Below are positions 10,773-22,696 of a stretch of DNA of 64,000 nucleotides, one piece after another. This stretch comes from Podospora pseudoanserina. Its lineage: Eukaryota; Ascomycota; Sordariomycetes; Sordariales; Podosporaceae. The DNA lies in the NCBI RefSeq assembly GCF_035222485.1, contig NW_026946672.1, positions 930,001-994,000 on the forward strand, in the 5' to 3' direction. Each line of letters opens with the position of its first letter. Within the stretch, counting starts at the first letter, position 1. The position numbers and the translations under genes are program-made. The notes under the pieces are model-generated. The model did no database searches. It had not been told where the DNA came from and was given only the letters and a program-made list of their open reading frames with translations.

Positions 10773-12098
10773 TTAATCAAGCCCAATCGCCTCCCTAACC
10801 TTCTCCATCGTCCTCTCGGCGCTCTCTTTCGCGCTTTGTGTGCCTACCTCCTCGGTTTCCTTGACCCGCTTCCTATTCACCTCTGTATCCTCCCCAAGCA
10901 ACAAGAACCTCTCCCTCACCTCCTCCAGCCCCGCAACAACAGCATCGGCAGTCAGCATCTTCAGCTGCGCCAGCGTAACGTCTTTGCACTCCTCCGCCAC
11001 CTTTTCCCCCGTCTTGCCCGTGAACCCGCCCAAGATCTCGAGCAGATTCGCCACGCCCGGCCTGTTGACAGGATCGTACTCCCCCACTGTGGTACTTATG
11101 CTATCCGTCCGTGCAGAGTTGATCTTTTTCCTTATCGTTGCCTCGTCGTCGTTGATGAAGATTTTGGACTTTGGGTTGGGGTCGGACTTGGACATTTTTT
11201 TGGTGGGGTCCTGGAGGGACATGATGCGGGAGGAGGAGGAGTCGAGGGAGATTGTTTGGGGGGAGGGGAAGATATGGGTGGACCAGGCGGAGTGGAAGTT
11301 TGTGACGCACTCTCGGGCGAACTCGAGGTGTTGCTTTTGGTCGGAGCCGACGGGGACGTGGGTTGAGCGGTGGAGGAGGATGTCGGCTGCTTGGAGTATT
11401 GGGTAGGAGAAGAGGCCGTGTTTGAGGGCTGGGGAGGAGATTGTTGGGTCTGGGAAGGAGGAGGAAAGGGGGGTGGAGGTGAGGGTGGAGAGTTTGGACT
11501 GGGAGGAGGGTTAGTGAGAGGGGTGGTAAAGGGGTATATAAGGCAAATGTACCTTCCACTGTGTCATACGGGATAGATAGCCTGTTGAAGCGGTGCAACT
11601 GAGGATCCATTGCAGCTCGGCATGCTGAGGTACACTCCCCTGATAAAAAATGGTGCTCCGTTCTGGGTTGAGGCCGATGGCAAGCAGGGAAGTGAGCATC
11701 TCACGCCTGTTTTGGCGGAGCTTGTCTGCGTTGCCTGGGATGGTGAGGGCGTGCAGGTCGACGATCGAGAAGAAGAGCTTGTCCGCCTCGCGGGCGTTGT
11801 CTTGCATGTCCTTCCATTGCTTCAACGCGCCGAGGTAGTTCCCTAAGTGTGGCACGCCGGTGGGTTGGATCCCGGAGAAGATGATTTTTGGCTTGGACGT
11901 ATCCCCCTTGATGATCGACTTGATTGGAAGTGACTTCTTGAAGGATAATTACTTAGCGAGTGACTTCATAAAACGGAACTTCTTGGTGGGTGAGCTCACA
12001 TCATGATGGATGAGTGTTGTTGACAAGGTTCTTGAGTTTCTTGGTAATTTGCGCGCCAATCGAGGGGCACTACGGCCCAATTTGACAGTGATATTCAT
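10773..12098 (-). CDS. MSW1: mitochondrial tryptophanyl-tRNA synthetase
   Basis: This class I synthetase charges mitochondrial tRNA-Trp. Exons 12098-12000, 11936-11553 and 11498-10773 give 402 residues. The first exon is a clear import signal with no acidic residue before its last codon (KLGRSAPRLARKLPRNSRT). Exon 2 opens the Rossmann fold: KIIFSGIQPTGVPHLGNY, with the HIGH-type motif as PHLGN at about residues 62-66. The KMSKS loop is intact at about 262-266 (KKMSKSDPNPKSKIF). SYPILQAADILLH and VPVGSDQKQHLE are standard bacterial/mitochondrial TrpRS blocks. The acceptor of intron 11937-11999 is an AAG and could shift by one codon. The gene lies just downstream of VPS45 on the same strand. 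Confidence 0.92.
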
Positions 12099-12341
12099 TT
12101 TGAATGTTACTGGAGGAGAATTGTACTGGACGAACCTCTGTTACCCTCAACGTTCATCCAATCTCACTTAGTCGTTGCTCAAAGCTTCAAATTCGGAGTT
12201 GCGGCTCAAACATCCTGGCAAGTATAGCGCACGGACCATATCGCCATGTGATGCATAGCAACAAGTGACAGAATTTGATCTGATTCAACAGATTATCATT
12301 GATTATCAAATATCTAAAGTCCCGAATGGAATATAGGAAGC

Positions 12342-14162
12342 TCATCTCCTCCCTGCTCTTGTCCCCTGAGAATCCGCCGGCCACCCATCCACAGCCCCTT
12401 CGACCTCCTCCAAGAAGGTCGCCGCATTATGCACCGTCGTACCGCCCAAAACGACTCTGACCCCAGGACTGCTGGCATTGATACCCGCCACCATCTTCGC
12501 CTCTTCGTACGTAGCTCCTCCAATGATAAACACAATGATATCCTGCGGCTTATCTTTCACGCTTGAGCTGCCCTCCACAAAGGGATACTGCCCTTCTTTT
12601 AGTTTCCCCTTCACCAAATTTTGCAGCGTGGTTTCCAGCAGAGGGGAGTGTTGGGTGTAAACGTTTTCAACGCCCTTGAGGCCCTTGAATCGTGAGTTGG
12701 CTGCGCTGAACAGACCCGTCGACTCGAACAAGTCGGTAATACCGCCTGCTCCCGATGCCGAGGCGTGGAGGGATTGGTGGTAGGTAAGAAGTTTGTTTAC
12801 AAGGGAGGCTTCCCGTACAGACACTCCACCAACAGTGATGAGGAGGTCGACGAGCAACGGGAGAGCGTTGGATGGGTGCCTGCTGTAACGAAGGCCATAG
12901 AGAGCTACCAGGGTAAGTTTGGAAGAAGGGAGGAGAGTGGGCGATTGAATTTGTGTTTGTATATTCTATTGAAAGTCAGCAAGAGAGTCTGCGCTTCTAT
13001 GTTTAAGGAAGAACCATACCTTGAGATCAGCTCCATGGTTGTCGTTACAAGCTATGCTTTGTTCCAACTCGCTGACTTCCATCAAATGTTCTGCGCCTAT
13101 TCGCCTGCTCAGTTCAGAGACGAGGGCGACGTGCTTGCTGACATTTCCCGAGAGTTTCCGGAACTCGGGGTACTCTTCAATGAAACGCTTCATATCGGCT
13201 ATTGACTCAATGTCGGCGTTGTTCTTCGTCTTCGATTGGTATTGCTCAACATAATCTTTGATGTTACTGCCCAAGTCGCCAAAGTTGAGATACATATTCT
13301 TCTTAAAGAATGGGTCTTGATCTTGAGATAGAACAATCTCTTTGAGCTCGGGACGGATGTCGGGTACACTGCTTAGGTCTACACGACCGTTGTGAATACC
13401 GAGAAGATGATGTACCATGGCCTGGTACGTCCACTGCATGAGCAAGGGGGTGATGGGGTCTTCTCTTCGGTCTAGGATGAGAAGAATTGGTGGTGTGTCA
13501 ACCTTGCGGAAATCAAAGAGCTGGTCCTCTTGTGTGATGTGATATCGCACTTCTGACGCCAATTTTTGAGCCAGGGGGCTAGACTTCTGGTACCTGATGA
13601 GGGGCTTCTTCTTGAGCGATAGCAGGACAGCAATGAGGCCTTCAGATGCACGTTGAAGGGAGTCTCTATTCCACGTGTCCGGGTTCCCACCCCATAGGCG
13701 GTACAGGGGCTGAGACATGTTGAGAGAGAACAGGTCGGGATTGATGATCACATAGTCCAGAAAATACTCTTGAACGAGCTTCACAACTTCGTGATCGTCG
13801 GCCTCGGCCAAACGTTCCAGTGTGGACTTTTTGGCAATATTGCTGAAGAAAAGATGGTATTCTCCGTATTTAGGCTCCCTCAGCTCATCAATAAGAAGGC
13901 CTATGGAATCCGGGTCTGGTCTCACGAAACACAGGCAACGTAGATGGCGCATCTTTTCCCGGTTCGGCTTGTCTAGGCGATCTGTGAGATACACCTCATG
14001 GTTGAGAAGCGTTGATTGTGTGACGGCGGTCGATATGAAGGCCATAGTTTCCCTGTCCAGCAGTAGAATCTTCATCTTGGCCGATTGCGACGTCCCCGAT
14101 GTGCTGTCGCCGGCCGACACCATCTTGGTGACGTAGCCCGTCACGGCCTGCACCACGTCCAT
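12342..14162 (-). CDS. VPS45: Sec1/Munc18-family protein Vps45
   Basis: Vps45 is the SM protein that binds the syntaxin Tlg2 and guides SNARE assembly in Golgi-to-endosome traffic. Two exons (14162-13020, 12965-12342) give 588 residues, the usual family length. The SM fold is seen throughout: MKILLLDRETMAFIS and STLLNHEVYLTDRL in domain 1, then ILDRREDPITPLLMQWTYQ, the strongest SM signature, GNVSKHVALVSELSRRI, and the C-terminal block DIIVFIIGGATYEEAKMV. The intron at 12966-13019 joins GADLK to NIQTQIQ and then TLVALYGLRYSRH, which fits the family. It shares a 392-nt divergent promoter with MMM1. Confidence 0.94.
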
Positions 14163-14554
14163 CGTTCCTGGGGTTCGGAGTTGACCCTGGGTGAATTCGG
14201 TTCGACGGGCGCGTGGATTTTATGTGTTCCGAACAAAAGTTCTGAGAATGGATCGTAGAATTATCGCAGAACAAGTGGTCATCGACGTCGTGATACTGAA
14301 TTAGTGTGTATAAGAGTGGCCCTGAAGGTTGAACCTGAAAGAGGTGAGCTGTGTTCCTTGGAGCTCCCCTGTGGTTGGCGCCAAGAGTGTCTAATCTGGA
14401 GTGCCTGCCGCAGCTGTTGGGCCCCTGCAGTCGGCACTCAGCGGGCCAGTGACACGCTACGATAAGATAAGAGCACTATCTTTCCAGCGCCTTGTCAAGT
14501 TGAAAGCTGCCGTCATCGCATTCTCGAATTTCTTGAGCAGCGTTCGAGTTCAAA
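14163..14554. promoter_or_regulatory. divergent promoter between VPS45 and MMM1
   Basis: Only 392 nt separate the two start codons, so promoter elements must be shared or interleaved. I see no clear TATA box or known operator. Confidence 0.5.
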
Positions 14555-15867
14555 ATGGCACAAGATGTTTGCCCAACAAGATCGGAGCCCTCGTGAGTAC
14601 TTTTCAATTCTGTTTTCTTACTGTCAATTGTTTCCGAGGCTGACTGGCAATCGTCCTTTTTTCCAGATTATCTTTTCTCCAGGGTCTCATCCTTGGGCAG
14701 CTGTCGGTAGTGCTGCTGATTGCTGCCTTTATCAAGTTCTTCATCTTTGGCGAAGCGCCATCGGCGGAAGAAACGGCGTCTATCCGAGCCACCGAACGAA
14801 GGTCACGAACTCTTGCCCACAAGAAATCTCTACTTAGTCTTCGGTCCGCAGCCACACAACGCCAGGGTTCCCAACCACCAGCCCTACCCGCCCTCAACAA
14901 GAAAAAATCGAGCATTCTCCGATCGAATCCGCCGACCCTGACCATTGGCTCGATTCTTGACAAGACTTACTACAAGGTGGACAGCCACCAACCTGAAAGT
15001 TTGGACTGGTTCAATGTCTTGATTGCCCAGACCATTGCGCAGTTCCGCAGCGATGCGCAGCATGACGACGCCATACTCACATCTCTGAGCAAGACCCTCA
15101 ACGGGACTTCGAGGCCAGATTTTGTGGACGAGATACGGGTTTCAGAGTTGAGCCTGGGGGAGGATTTCCCGATTTTCAGCAACTGCCGCATCATACCGGT
15201 GGACGAGGATGGCCTCCAGTTTGGAGCAGGCAAGGCGTTTGATCCCAAACAGGCTGCCAGGGAAGGTGCTCGTCTGCAGGCGAGGATGGATGTCGACCTC
15301 AGTGATATGATTACTCTGGCTGTCGAGACAAAGCTCCTTCTCAACTTCCCCAAGCGACTGAGCGCAGTTCTTCCCGTGGCGTTGGCTGTGTCGGTTGTTC
15401 GTTTTAGCGGCACACTGTCCATCTCATTTAACCCAAGCAACCCTTCGGAAAACACGCCTACGAAAATGACGTTCACGTTTCTCGACGATTACCGACTGGA
15501 TTTCTCGATTCGCAGTCTTCTGGGAAGTCGTTCAAGGTTGCAAGATGTCCCCAAGATTGCACAGCTGGTTGAGTCTCGTCTTCATCGATGGTTTGATGAG
15601 CGATGCGTTGAGCCAAGGTTCCAGGAGATTGAGCTTCCCAGCATGTGGCCTCGGAAAAAGAACACGCGCGGGGGTGATGAGATTATCGCCAATATTGAGC
15701 AATCAATAAACAAAGCGCATGGCGGTGCTATTGCCAAGGAGGCTCGTCAAGAACTTGACACTGAGACGGACGGGCTCCGGTATAGACGGCGGCCAGTGGG
15801 AGACGATACTTACTCGGTATCAGGCTCCATGCCAGGTTCACTCCCAGGCATCGACATGCCTACATGA
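14555..15867 (+). CDS. MMM1: maintenance of mitochondrial morphology protein Mmm1 (ERMES)
   Basis: Mmm1 is the ER membrane subunit of the ERMES tether and moves phospholipids between ER and mitochondria through its SMP domain. A 38-nt first exon (14555-14592) is spliced to 14667-15867, giving 412 residues. The short lumenal end (MAQDVCPTRSEPS) is followed by one membrane segment (QGLILGQLSVVLLIAAFIKF) and a Ser/Arg-rich linker. The SMP domain spans about residues 130-350: ESLDWFNVLIAQTIAQFR, DFPIFSNCRIIP and VSVVRFSGTLSISF. The C-terminus is a polar tail. The first intron is needed: without it the start codon would miss the membrane segment. Confidence 0.94.
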
Positions 15868-16587
15868 TGACGGTTACAATCTGGATCTTACAACACAATC
15901 TCATCTCCAAAGCCCCGCTCGCCCCTCTGCCTCTGAAGGTCCAACCAAAACAACAACCGAGACACGGAAAACCGCATAACGAGGCGAAGCCGCGGTGTGT
16001 TAACGACCTGTCACCAAGTCAAAATACTATCAGTGGGTGTTGTACACCTTACATGTATCATATCATACCATTCCACCACATGTCCATAGGTAGATCTTGA
16101 TATAGGTTTAGGGGGCGCCAGAGTGGAGCCAATGAGCGATGCTCAGCACATGCCAAAAAGCGAGCGCCGCAGCGGTGCGACTGTGGTCTGGTGATGTCAC
16201 AGCAGTGGACCCACCAAAAATCCCCATCAGTCCCCAACGGTTCATGACAGTAGTTGGCATCCTCAACGATCCGATGAAAAAAACGGCTGCCACTGCATCG
16301 TTAATCAAGCACTTTGGATGAAATTGTATACCAAAGAAACTCTCTCTTTATTTTCTTTGTCATCTGAACCTCAACACTAGTTGGTTGTCATTTACCTTCC
16401 TGCCACGTCCCTGTCGCATAAACCTACTCGCCGATCCGAGAGCAAACGGCCATTGCCGTGATTTTCTCAGCAACCATTTCAGTCCCCCCACTGATCGAAA
16501 CCAACCTCGTGATGGTATAACACTACTTCGACACCGCCGCCTTCGTTACGCCTTTGCGCATTCGTTAAACCAGGACCACTGGTCACC
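15868..16587. other. intergenic stretch between MMM1 and the acyltransferase gene
   Basis: No gene, repeat or RNA is seen. It should contain the MMM1 3' end and the downstream promoter. A CCAATGA sequence occurs at about 16128. Confidence 0.5.
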
Positions 16588-18464
16588 ATGATACCCTTCA
16601 TAAACGCGCGTATGGACGCCCCCTCCAGATGAGTTGTGGGTGTCGGTTTGCTGACGTCGTCTGTCTCTTATAGCATTCGTTTGGTTAGCCGACAGGATCG
16701 GCGCTGGCCCAGATGAGTGTACGTTTGTTCTCTATAATAATTCTGAGCTGCAAAATCGTATGATTGCTCTGGGTGCTAACGTCGTGCGGAACAGTAAAAC
16801 TCGTCTTCTCCTTCCTCCTATCGTATCCTCTCGCCGGCCTCCTAAAAAGAGTTCCCGATGCGCGGCCCGAGTTCAAAAACCTCTTCTCGATTTCGATCTC
16901 GTTATTCTACCTCGTCGGACTGTTCGACCTCTGGGATGGCCTCCGGACGATTTTGATCTCTGCGATCGGGACATATGCCATCGCGAAATACCTGCGGGGC
17001 TCGCCGTACATGCCATGGGTCGGCTTCGTTTTTTTGATGGGCCACATGAGCGTCAACCACATTGCGCGCCAGCAAGCCAACAGCCCCCGTTCAGTCGACA
17101 TCACGGGCGCCCAAATGGTCGCGGTCATGAAGCTCAGCGCCTTTTGCTGGAACGTGGCTGATGGCGTTCTTCCCGAGGCCGACCTCTCCGACTTTCAGAA
17201 AGACAGACGCCTCGTGGAGCTCCCTAGTCTCCTCAACTATGCGGGCTATGTCTTCTTCTTCCCCAGCATGCTCATCGGTCCCGCATTTGATTTTGTTGAG
17301 TACCGCAGGTGGCTTGACACTACCATGTTTGAGGTGCCGGCCAATGTTGATCCGTCCAAGAAGCCGCCTACCCGTCGCAAGCGCAAAATTCCCCGCAGTG
17401 GGACTCCCGCCATGAAGAAGCTAGCCCTTGGTTTGATCTGGACCTTTTCGTTCCTCAAGCTATCCGTCCACTACTACCCCGAGGTGCTTTTGGAGGATAA
17501 GTTTGTGACGTATGGGTTCCTCCACCGGCTGGTGGTGCTGCACATGGTTGGCTTCACCGCGCGCTGCAAGTACTATGGTGTCTGGACCATGACAGAGGGC
17601 GCGTGCATTCTGGCTGGCCTGGGTTTTAAGGGTGTCGACCCCAAGACTGGAAAAGTGTCTTGGGACAGGCTCCGGAATATCGACCCTTGGGAGGTGGAGT
17701 TTGCACAGAACACGAGGGGGTACTTGGGGGCGTGGAACATCAACACTAATCAGTGGTTGAGGAACTACGTCTACCTGCGGGTCACGCCTAGGGGGAAGAA
17801 GCCTGGTTTTAGGGCTAGTTTGGCTACTTTTACGACCTCGGCTTTCTGGCATGGGTTTTATCCTGGGTATTATCTGTCGTTTGTGCTGGCGAGTTTTATT
17901 CAGACTGTTGCGAAGAGTATGTTTTCTTGTTTCGCCTGTTTGTTTCATTAACTCAAGCTAATAATTTTGTCTGCAGAACTCCGCCGTTTCTTCCGCCCCT
18001 TCTTCCTCGACCCCAAGACTCAGCAGCCCCTTCCCTCGAAGAAGCTTTACGATTTCGCCTCTTGGATCACGACCCAGCTCACGTTTTCGTACGCGGCCGC
18101 TCCGTTTCTGATTCTGTCCTTTTCGGGCTCGGTTACGGTTTGGGCGAGGGTGTATTTCTACGCCGTGGTTGGGACACTGGTCTTGATGGGCTTCTTTGCT
18201 TCCCCCGGAGTCAAGGTTGTGAAGAAAGCGCTGGAGCAGCGAAATGCCAAGGCGGGGGTTGTGACTGATAAGAAGAGCGGGGATTTGAAGAGGACGGCGA
18301 GCACGGACAGTCTCAGCTCGAGCAGGGAGCCAGTGATGGGGATTTCGGCGGATATGGAGGAGGAGCTGGATGAGATGGTTAGGGAGGTGAAGAGGGAGGT
18401 TGAGGTTAGGAGGGCGAGGAGTAGGGAGAATAGTTTGGTGAAGGATATGAAGAAGGCGATGTAG
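16588..18464 (+). CDS. ALE1: MBOAT lysophospholipid acyltransferase (Ale1/Lpt1 type)
   Basis: Members of this family re-acylate lysophospholipids with acyl-CoA in the ER membrane. Exons 16588-16609, 16674-16718, 16795-17916 and 17977-18464 give 558 residues. The two tiny first exons restore MIPFINAPFVWLADRIGAG, a typical N-terminus, before the first membrane segment (KLVFSFLLSYPLAG). About ten hydrophobic segments follow. The MBOAT catalytic pair is seen as Asn in WNINTNQWLRNYVY and His in SAFWHGFYPGYY (about residue 375). The C-terminal 100 residues are cytosolic, with Ser-rich (STDSLSSS) and basic heptad-like stretches. Substrate preference cannot be read from the sequence. Confidence 0.92.
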
Positions 18465-19927
18465 GTGGGGGGTTTGAAAGGGGGGAATATATTGGGGGAA
18501 GGAGGAGTGTGTAGATAGGAAAGGAGGACGGAGGTTGATATATCCATTTTGTGTGATTTGTTGAAGCATGGCGATGGGACAGGGTCAATGGGTAGATTTT
18601 GTGCTTTGTCTATTCCTTTGCTGGCTACATGGTAAGGGGAGGTTTTGCTGTTGAATATATAGGTTAGAAGAGACACCAACTGGGGTATGAAGTATGTTCA
18701 AGAGTATTCTAGGTCTTTAAATGATCATTGAGTCCTTTGGCAGATGGGGAATGATAGTCACAAACCGCACACACTCGGTCGCTGGGCTGTTCTAGGTTTT
18801 TCGTGGACGATGTCGAGGAAGACAGCCAACAAGTCACGCCACTGCCATTGACACGATATAAACAACAAAAATCTCGACCACGTAATCTAGATATTTGTTA
18901 GGTAGAGAGAGATTTTCCATCGATCACTGGACACTTTCCAAGCACACCAGATAAAAAAATGACCCTGATAAAAAATGTTTTTGCATTACGTTTCGCACAT
19001 GACTATCGTAATATTGCATAATCTTTCGCAGCTTCTTCCCCCTTTCCCCCCAGCTGCCAAACCCGCCGCCGCCCCCTTTCCAACAACTCCTCCCTATCTT
19101 CCAAGGGAGGGGAAGGAGGGAGGTAGCTAAGCAGAAAACAAGGTTTAAAAACTAAGTAATAAGTATAGGGTGCCGTTGTAAATAACTTTCTCCCCCAACA
19201 AATGATGATGGTAATACAGACGATAAGAAAGAAAAAACAGGCTTTGTGTGTAAAGTATGTGTGTACTTCCCGTCTTTGCTCGCCAACCGCCAGAAAATAA
19301 TCCCTTTCGCCCCGACTCCCATAATGGCATTTGGAAATCCCAAAAAAAAAAACAAGGCAAAAAAACGACGGGGTATCTCCGATTGTTCGTTGTTGTTCAA
19401 AAACGCCCGCCCGGTCTTCTCTTGGCTCTTCCACCTGTGCTGTAGCACGAGGATGTACATGATAAATAAATGATAGTAACGACACGTTTGAAAAAAGATA
19501 TGAAGCGAAATCTTGAAAAAGAAAATTCGTTGGCTGCGAAAAAAAAAAAAAAAAAAGGAAATGGGCTGCCAAAAAAGCACCTCATTAATCCGTCAAGATA
19601 AAGAAAAAACCCAATGCTCTATTTTGAGGTTGCAACGTCAAAAAAGAAACCGTCAGGCATTAAGTGTTTGTGTTGTCGTCGAAGCTGTCGTAGAAATTCG
19701 TTCCGGTAGATGTTTGTATATGTACTGAGATGGGCCTAGAAAAATGCCCGAATCGTTGTGACCGTGTGTTTGGTCGAGGTTGGTCCAATCCAGGTGAGTG
19801 GATGGATGTACAGCGCACGTGCGAGTGTATGTGGTAGGTTTGTAAAGATTGTGTAGTGATCGGGCTCTGGGTTGGGCATAGTGATATTTGTGTATGATTG
19901 TGAGTGAGTGATTAATGTGATGAGCTT
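18465..19927. other. convergent intergenic stretch (1.46 kb)
   Basis: The region lies between two convergent genes and should hold both 3' untranslated regions. An A-run of about 18 nt lies at about 19540-19557. Several open frames exist on the minus strand at 19003-19580, but their Phe-rich runs and lack of starts or splice sites speak against coding. Confidence 0.55.
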
Positions 19928-22696
19928 CTATGGCGAGTTTTGTCCCCATCCTTGCTGAACACCAACAACGGCCAGGGCGATGATGGCGCCGATGATGAGA
20001 AGACCGACAACCGACATGATCCGGTTCAGGTTCCTCCACCACCGCACAGCTTCAAATCTCCTCTCGTCTCCAGCTTGGGGCTGGTAACGGTATTCGGGCT
20101 GCTTCTCTCCCTTTTCGAGAGAGTACCGCTGGGGCAGTGGCAAGAGAGCTCCGGCCATCCAGGCGAATGGGAAGATGAAGCCAATGATGAAGAGCACCAC
20201 CTGAATGTTCCGCTTGCCCATCAAACTGGTATCGGCCGACCAGTTGATGCTGGGTGGGTCCCACATGCTGTAGCGGCTGGCGCGTCGATCCTGACGAAGA
20301 TGTGGGGACCAGATGCTGGATGTCTTCTGGCGCAATGTTCTGAATACGTTATAGTCTTGGGCAGGTGCTTGTGAGATACCTATCTCTGATTGTCCGAAAA
20401 AGGGATGGTCACCGGGGACTTCTCTCGCGCGTTTCCTGGGGCTGTAGATATTAGGTGGGAACTGCTCGTCGGTGGGTGAATCCCCGTCGTTGTAGAATCT
20501 TGAGCTGCCCGGCCTGCTACCGCTTTCCGAGATAGACATGAAAGAAGGAGACCTTCCGAGCCAGCGTCTTTCGCCCGATCCATAGTAGACCTTGGCCCAG
20601 GCGGGAACCTCGGAAGTGAAGCTGTTTCCACGAGAACGAGAGCTACCGCTGGAGTGAAGGCCTCTGCTGGAACTGTTGGTGGTGGTAAAGTAACTCGAGA
20701 GCGCTGCCCTGGAGGGTCTGTGTTCCAGGTCCGCAATTCCATCTCCGTGCTCGTCCTGATCACGCACCATGCGGATCTGTGGACTCGCTCTTGACAAGCT
20801 CGGCTGCGGTCGGTGAAGAGAATCGCTCCCTGAGCTGGTATTGGCGCCTTCTTCCAGTTGGCCAGCGATGGACGAGGAGACACTGGGCATCTGGCGGCTG
20901 TGCATGGAGCTGACCCATCCGGCGCTACTGCGACGACGGTGATGGCCGCCGGAGGACTCGGATAATGGCGAAACAGATCGGGTAGGCATTGGGCTGCTTT
21001 CAACTTCGCTTTCAGACTGGACGGTGGAGAGCTGCGAACTCCATTGATGGGGAGTTGCGGTAATCATCGAGACCGATGGTCCTTGTGTGTTGGAACTCTC
21101 AGGCCTGGAGGAGGATCCTGTGGTTGGTGGCGCCAACCATGAGGGTAGCTGCGAAGGACTGCTCGATTCACCTCCACGAGCGGCCCGAGGGGACAGCAGC
21201 CCAAGGTTGACGGTAACTGGAGGCACCAACAACGCCGGCTCCGGCTTGCCAATAACAGAACCGACGCTCTTCAAGGAGTGGACAGAATTAGTGCGCGAGC
21301 GAAGGTTCTCACGAGACCGTTGCTTGTAGTATCCAAAGTTTTCGTACGACTTCTTCTTCGCTGGCCTGAGCGGCGCGACTCGCAAGCTCTCCTGGGAATA
21401 GCTTGGACGAGGCTTCTTGGTTACGACGATGACAGATCCGGATGGCGACGGTGACGCCTCGCCATGGACGACGTAGTTATCGTTCTCCCCTGTTGACGAC
21501 GAAGCCGAGGATGCCAATGGGCTGTTCTTGAAAGCAGGGGCCGGGGAAGCTTCACCCAAGACCTCCCAGTTGGAGGTGCCGGGTCGGTTGAAAAGGAGAC
21601 TGTCGTTGGACTCTTGAGCAGGCGATGAGCCGGGACCGTAGACCTTGTAGTTCGTGCTCACGGAGACAGTATCGATGCTTTGGTCGGACACAGCAGACGT
21701 AAATGACGTCTTCGACACGATCGTCTTGGGCGGCTTAGTGGGTGTCACCTCTTCCTCCTTGCCGGTAGGATCTTCAATCAGTGGGGAGAGAGGTCTGTCG
21801 GAGGGCAGCGAGTCTGCTAGAGGCTCCTTGATGGCGGGGGGCTCGGGCGTCTGGGCTACCTTTCGCAGGCCACCGACCATGCGGTAGTTCCAAGGGGACG
21901 AAGAGGATGCAGGATTAGGATCTTCAGCTAAGTGTATGGTTGAAGAGCCCGGAGATGAGAGTGCAGGAGAGGGCGGCTCAGATGGTGTGTGATCCGGGAT
22001 GAAGGTGCTTACACCCGTCATGGGGGTCTCTGAGCGACTCTCGGCCCACGAGAGGATCGAAGGCCGTTCATGCGTGCTCGATCTGGACGCATATGACAGG
22101 GTAGGGGAAATAAGGCTGTCGCGTGCTGGGAGCGGACTGGGCGTGACAGAGGACTCTGCTTCTGGGTCATTGCGGACAAGGGTGAAGGTCTTGTCAGGGT
22201 TGGTGATGATGATGGTGCGTCGTCTGGAAGGGGCCCTTGACGAGGACCTGGACCTGGTGGTAGTTTGGGACGACCCAGCTGGGGATGGCGACTCGCTTAC
22301 GCGGGAAGATCGAGTCGATGTAGGATATGTCGTGATGTTGGGCGAATCTTCAGACGCTTGGCCCACCCCCGAGGGGCTGACCAAGGGTTTCATGCCTGAA
22401 ACCCTTTCACTCCTCCCCCGCTCCAATGGGGCACCCGCATTTGTCACCTCTGCAAGCCCGCTGCTCCTGCTCCTCGAGTGTCCAACAAGTCGGATGGTCT
22501 GATCGCTGCTTCGGTTGGAATTGCGGCTTGGTGCATTGTCGCGCAGTGAGAGCTGGCTTGGCGCGCGCTCATCGCCATCGATTCTCGGCGGCGTATATGG
22601 GACGAGACGGATACCGGACTTGGTGGCGCTCTCTGATTTTGATCGCTCATGGAGCGGTGTTGATGGCGGGCCATGTCGGCTGTCGGGCGCCGACAT
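19928..22696 (-). CDS. large Ser/Pro-rich protein with two C-terminal membrane segments
   Basis: A single open frame gives 922 residues. I do not recognise a named family. About the first 820 residues are rich in Ser, Pro, Thr, Arg and Gly and look disordered, with many candidate phosphorylation sites (SRSSSRAPSRRR). The C-terminus carries two hydrophobic helices: VVLFIIGFIFPFAWMAGALL near residue 835 and IMSVVGLLIIGAIIALAVVG near residue 895. A short linker with WWRNLNRIM lies between them. This predicts a double-pass tail anchor with a long cytosolic domain, perhaps at plasma membrane or ER. Similar Ser-rich membrane proteins are common in filamentous ascomycetes, which is general knowledge and not a match to a named gene. 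The GC-rich third positions across the whole frame support coding. Confidence 0.75.
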   Translation of the reverse strand: MSAPDSRHGPPSTPLHERSKSESATKSGIRLVPYTPPRIDGDERAPSQLSLRDNAPSRNSNRSSDQTIRLVGHSRSRSSGLAEVTNAGAPLERGRSERVSGMKPLVSPSGVGQASEDSPNITTYPTSTRSSRVSESPSPAGSSQTTTRSRSSSRAPSRRRTIIITNPDKTFTLVRNDPEAESSVTPSPLPARDSLISPTLSYASRSSTHERPSILSWAESRSETPMTGVSTFIPDHTPSEPPSPALSSPGSSTIHLAEDPNPASSSSPWNYRMVGGLRKVAQTPEPPAIKEPLADSLPSDRPLSPLIEDPTGKEEEVTPTKPPKTIVSKTSFTSAVSDQSIDTVSVSTNYKVYGPGSSPAQESNDSLLFNRPGTSNWEVLGEASPAPAFKNSPLASSASSSTGENDNYVVHGEASPSPSGSVIVVTKKPRPSYSQESLRVAPLRPAKKKSYENFGYYKQRSRENLRSRTNSVHSLKSVGSVIGKPEPALLVPPVTVNLGLLSPRAARGGESSSPSQLPSWLAPPTTGSSSRPESSNTQGPSVSMITATPHQWSSQLSTVQSESEVESSPMPTRSVSPLSESSGGHHRRRSSAGWVSSMHSRQMPSVSSSIAGQLEEGANTSSGSDSLHRPQPSLSRASPQIRMVRDQDEHGDGIADLEHRPSRAALSSYFTTTNSSSRGLHSSGSSRSRGNSFTSEVPAWAKVYYGSGERRWLGRSPSFMSISESGSRPGSSRFYNDGDSPTDEQFPPNIYSPRKRAREVPGDHPFFGQSEIGISQAPAQDYNVFRTLRQKTSSIWSPHLRQDRRASRYSMWDPPSINWSADTSLMGKRNIQVVLFIIGFIFPFAWMAGALLPLPQRYSLEKGEKQPEYRYQPQAGDERRFEAVRWWRNLNRIMSVVGLLIIGAIIALAVVGVQQGWGQNSP

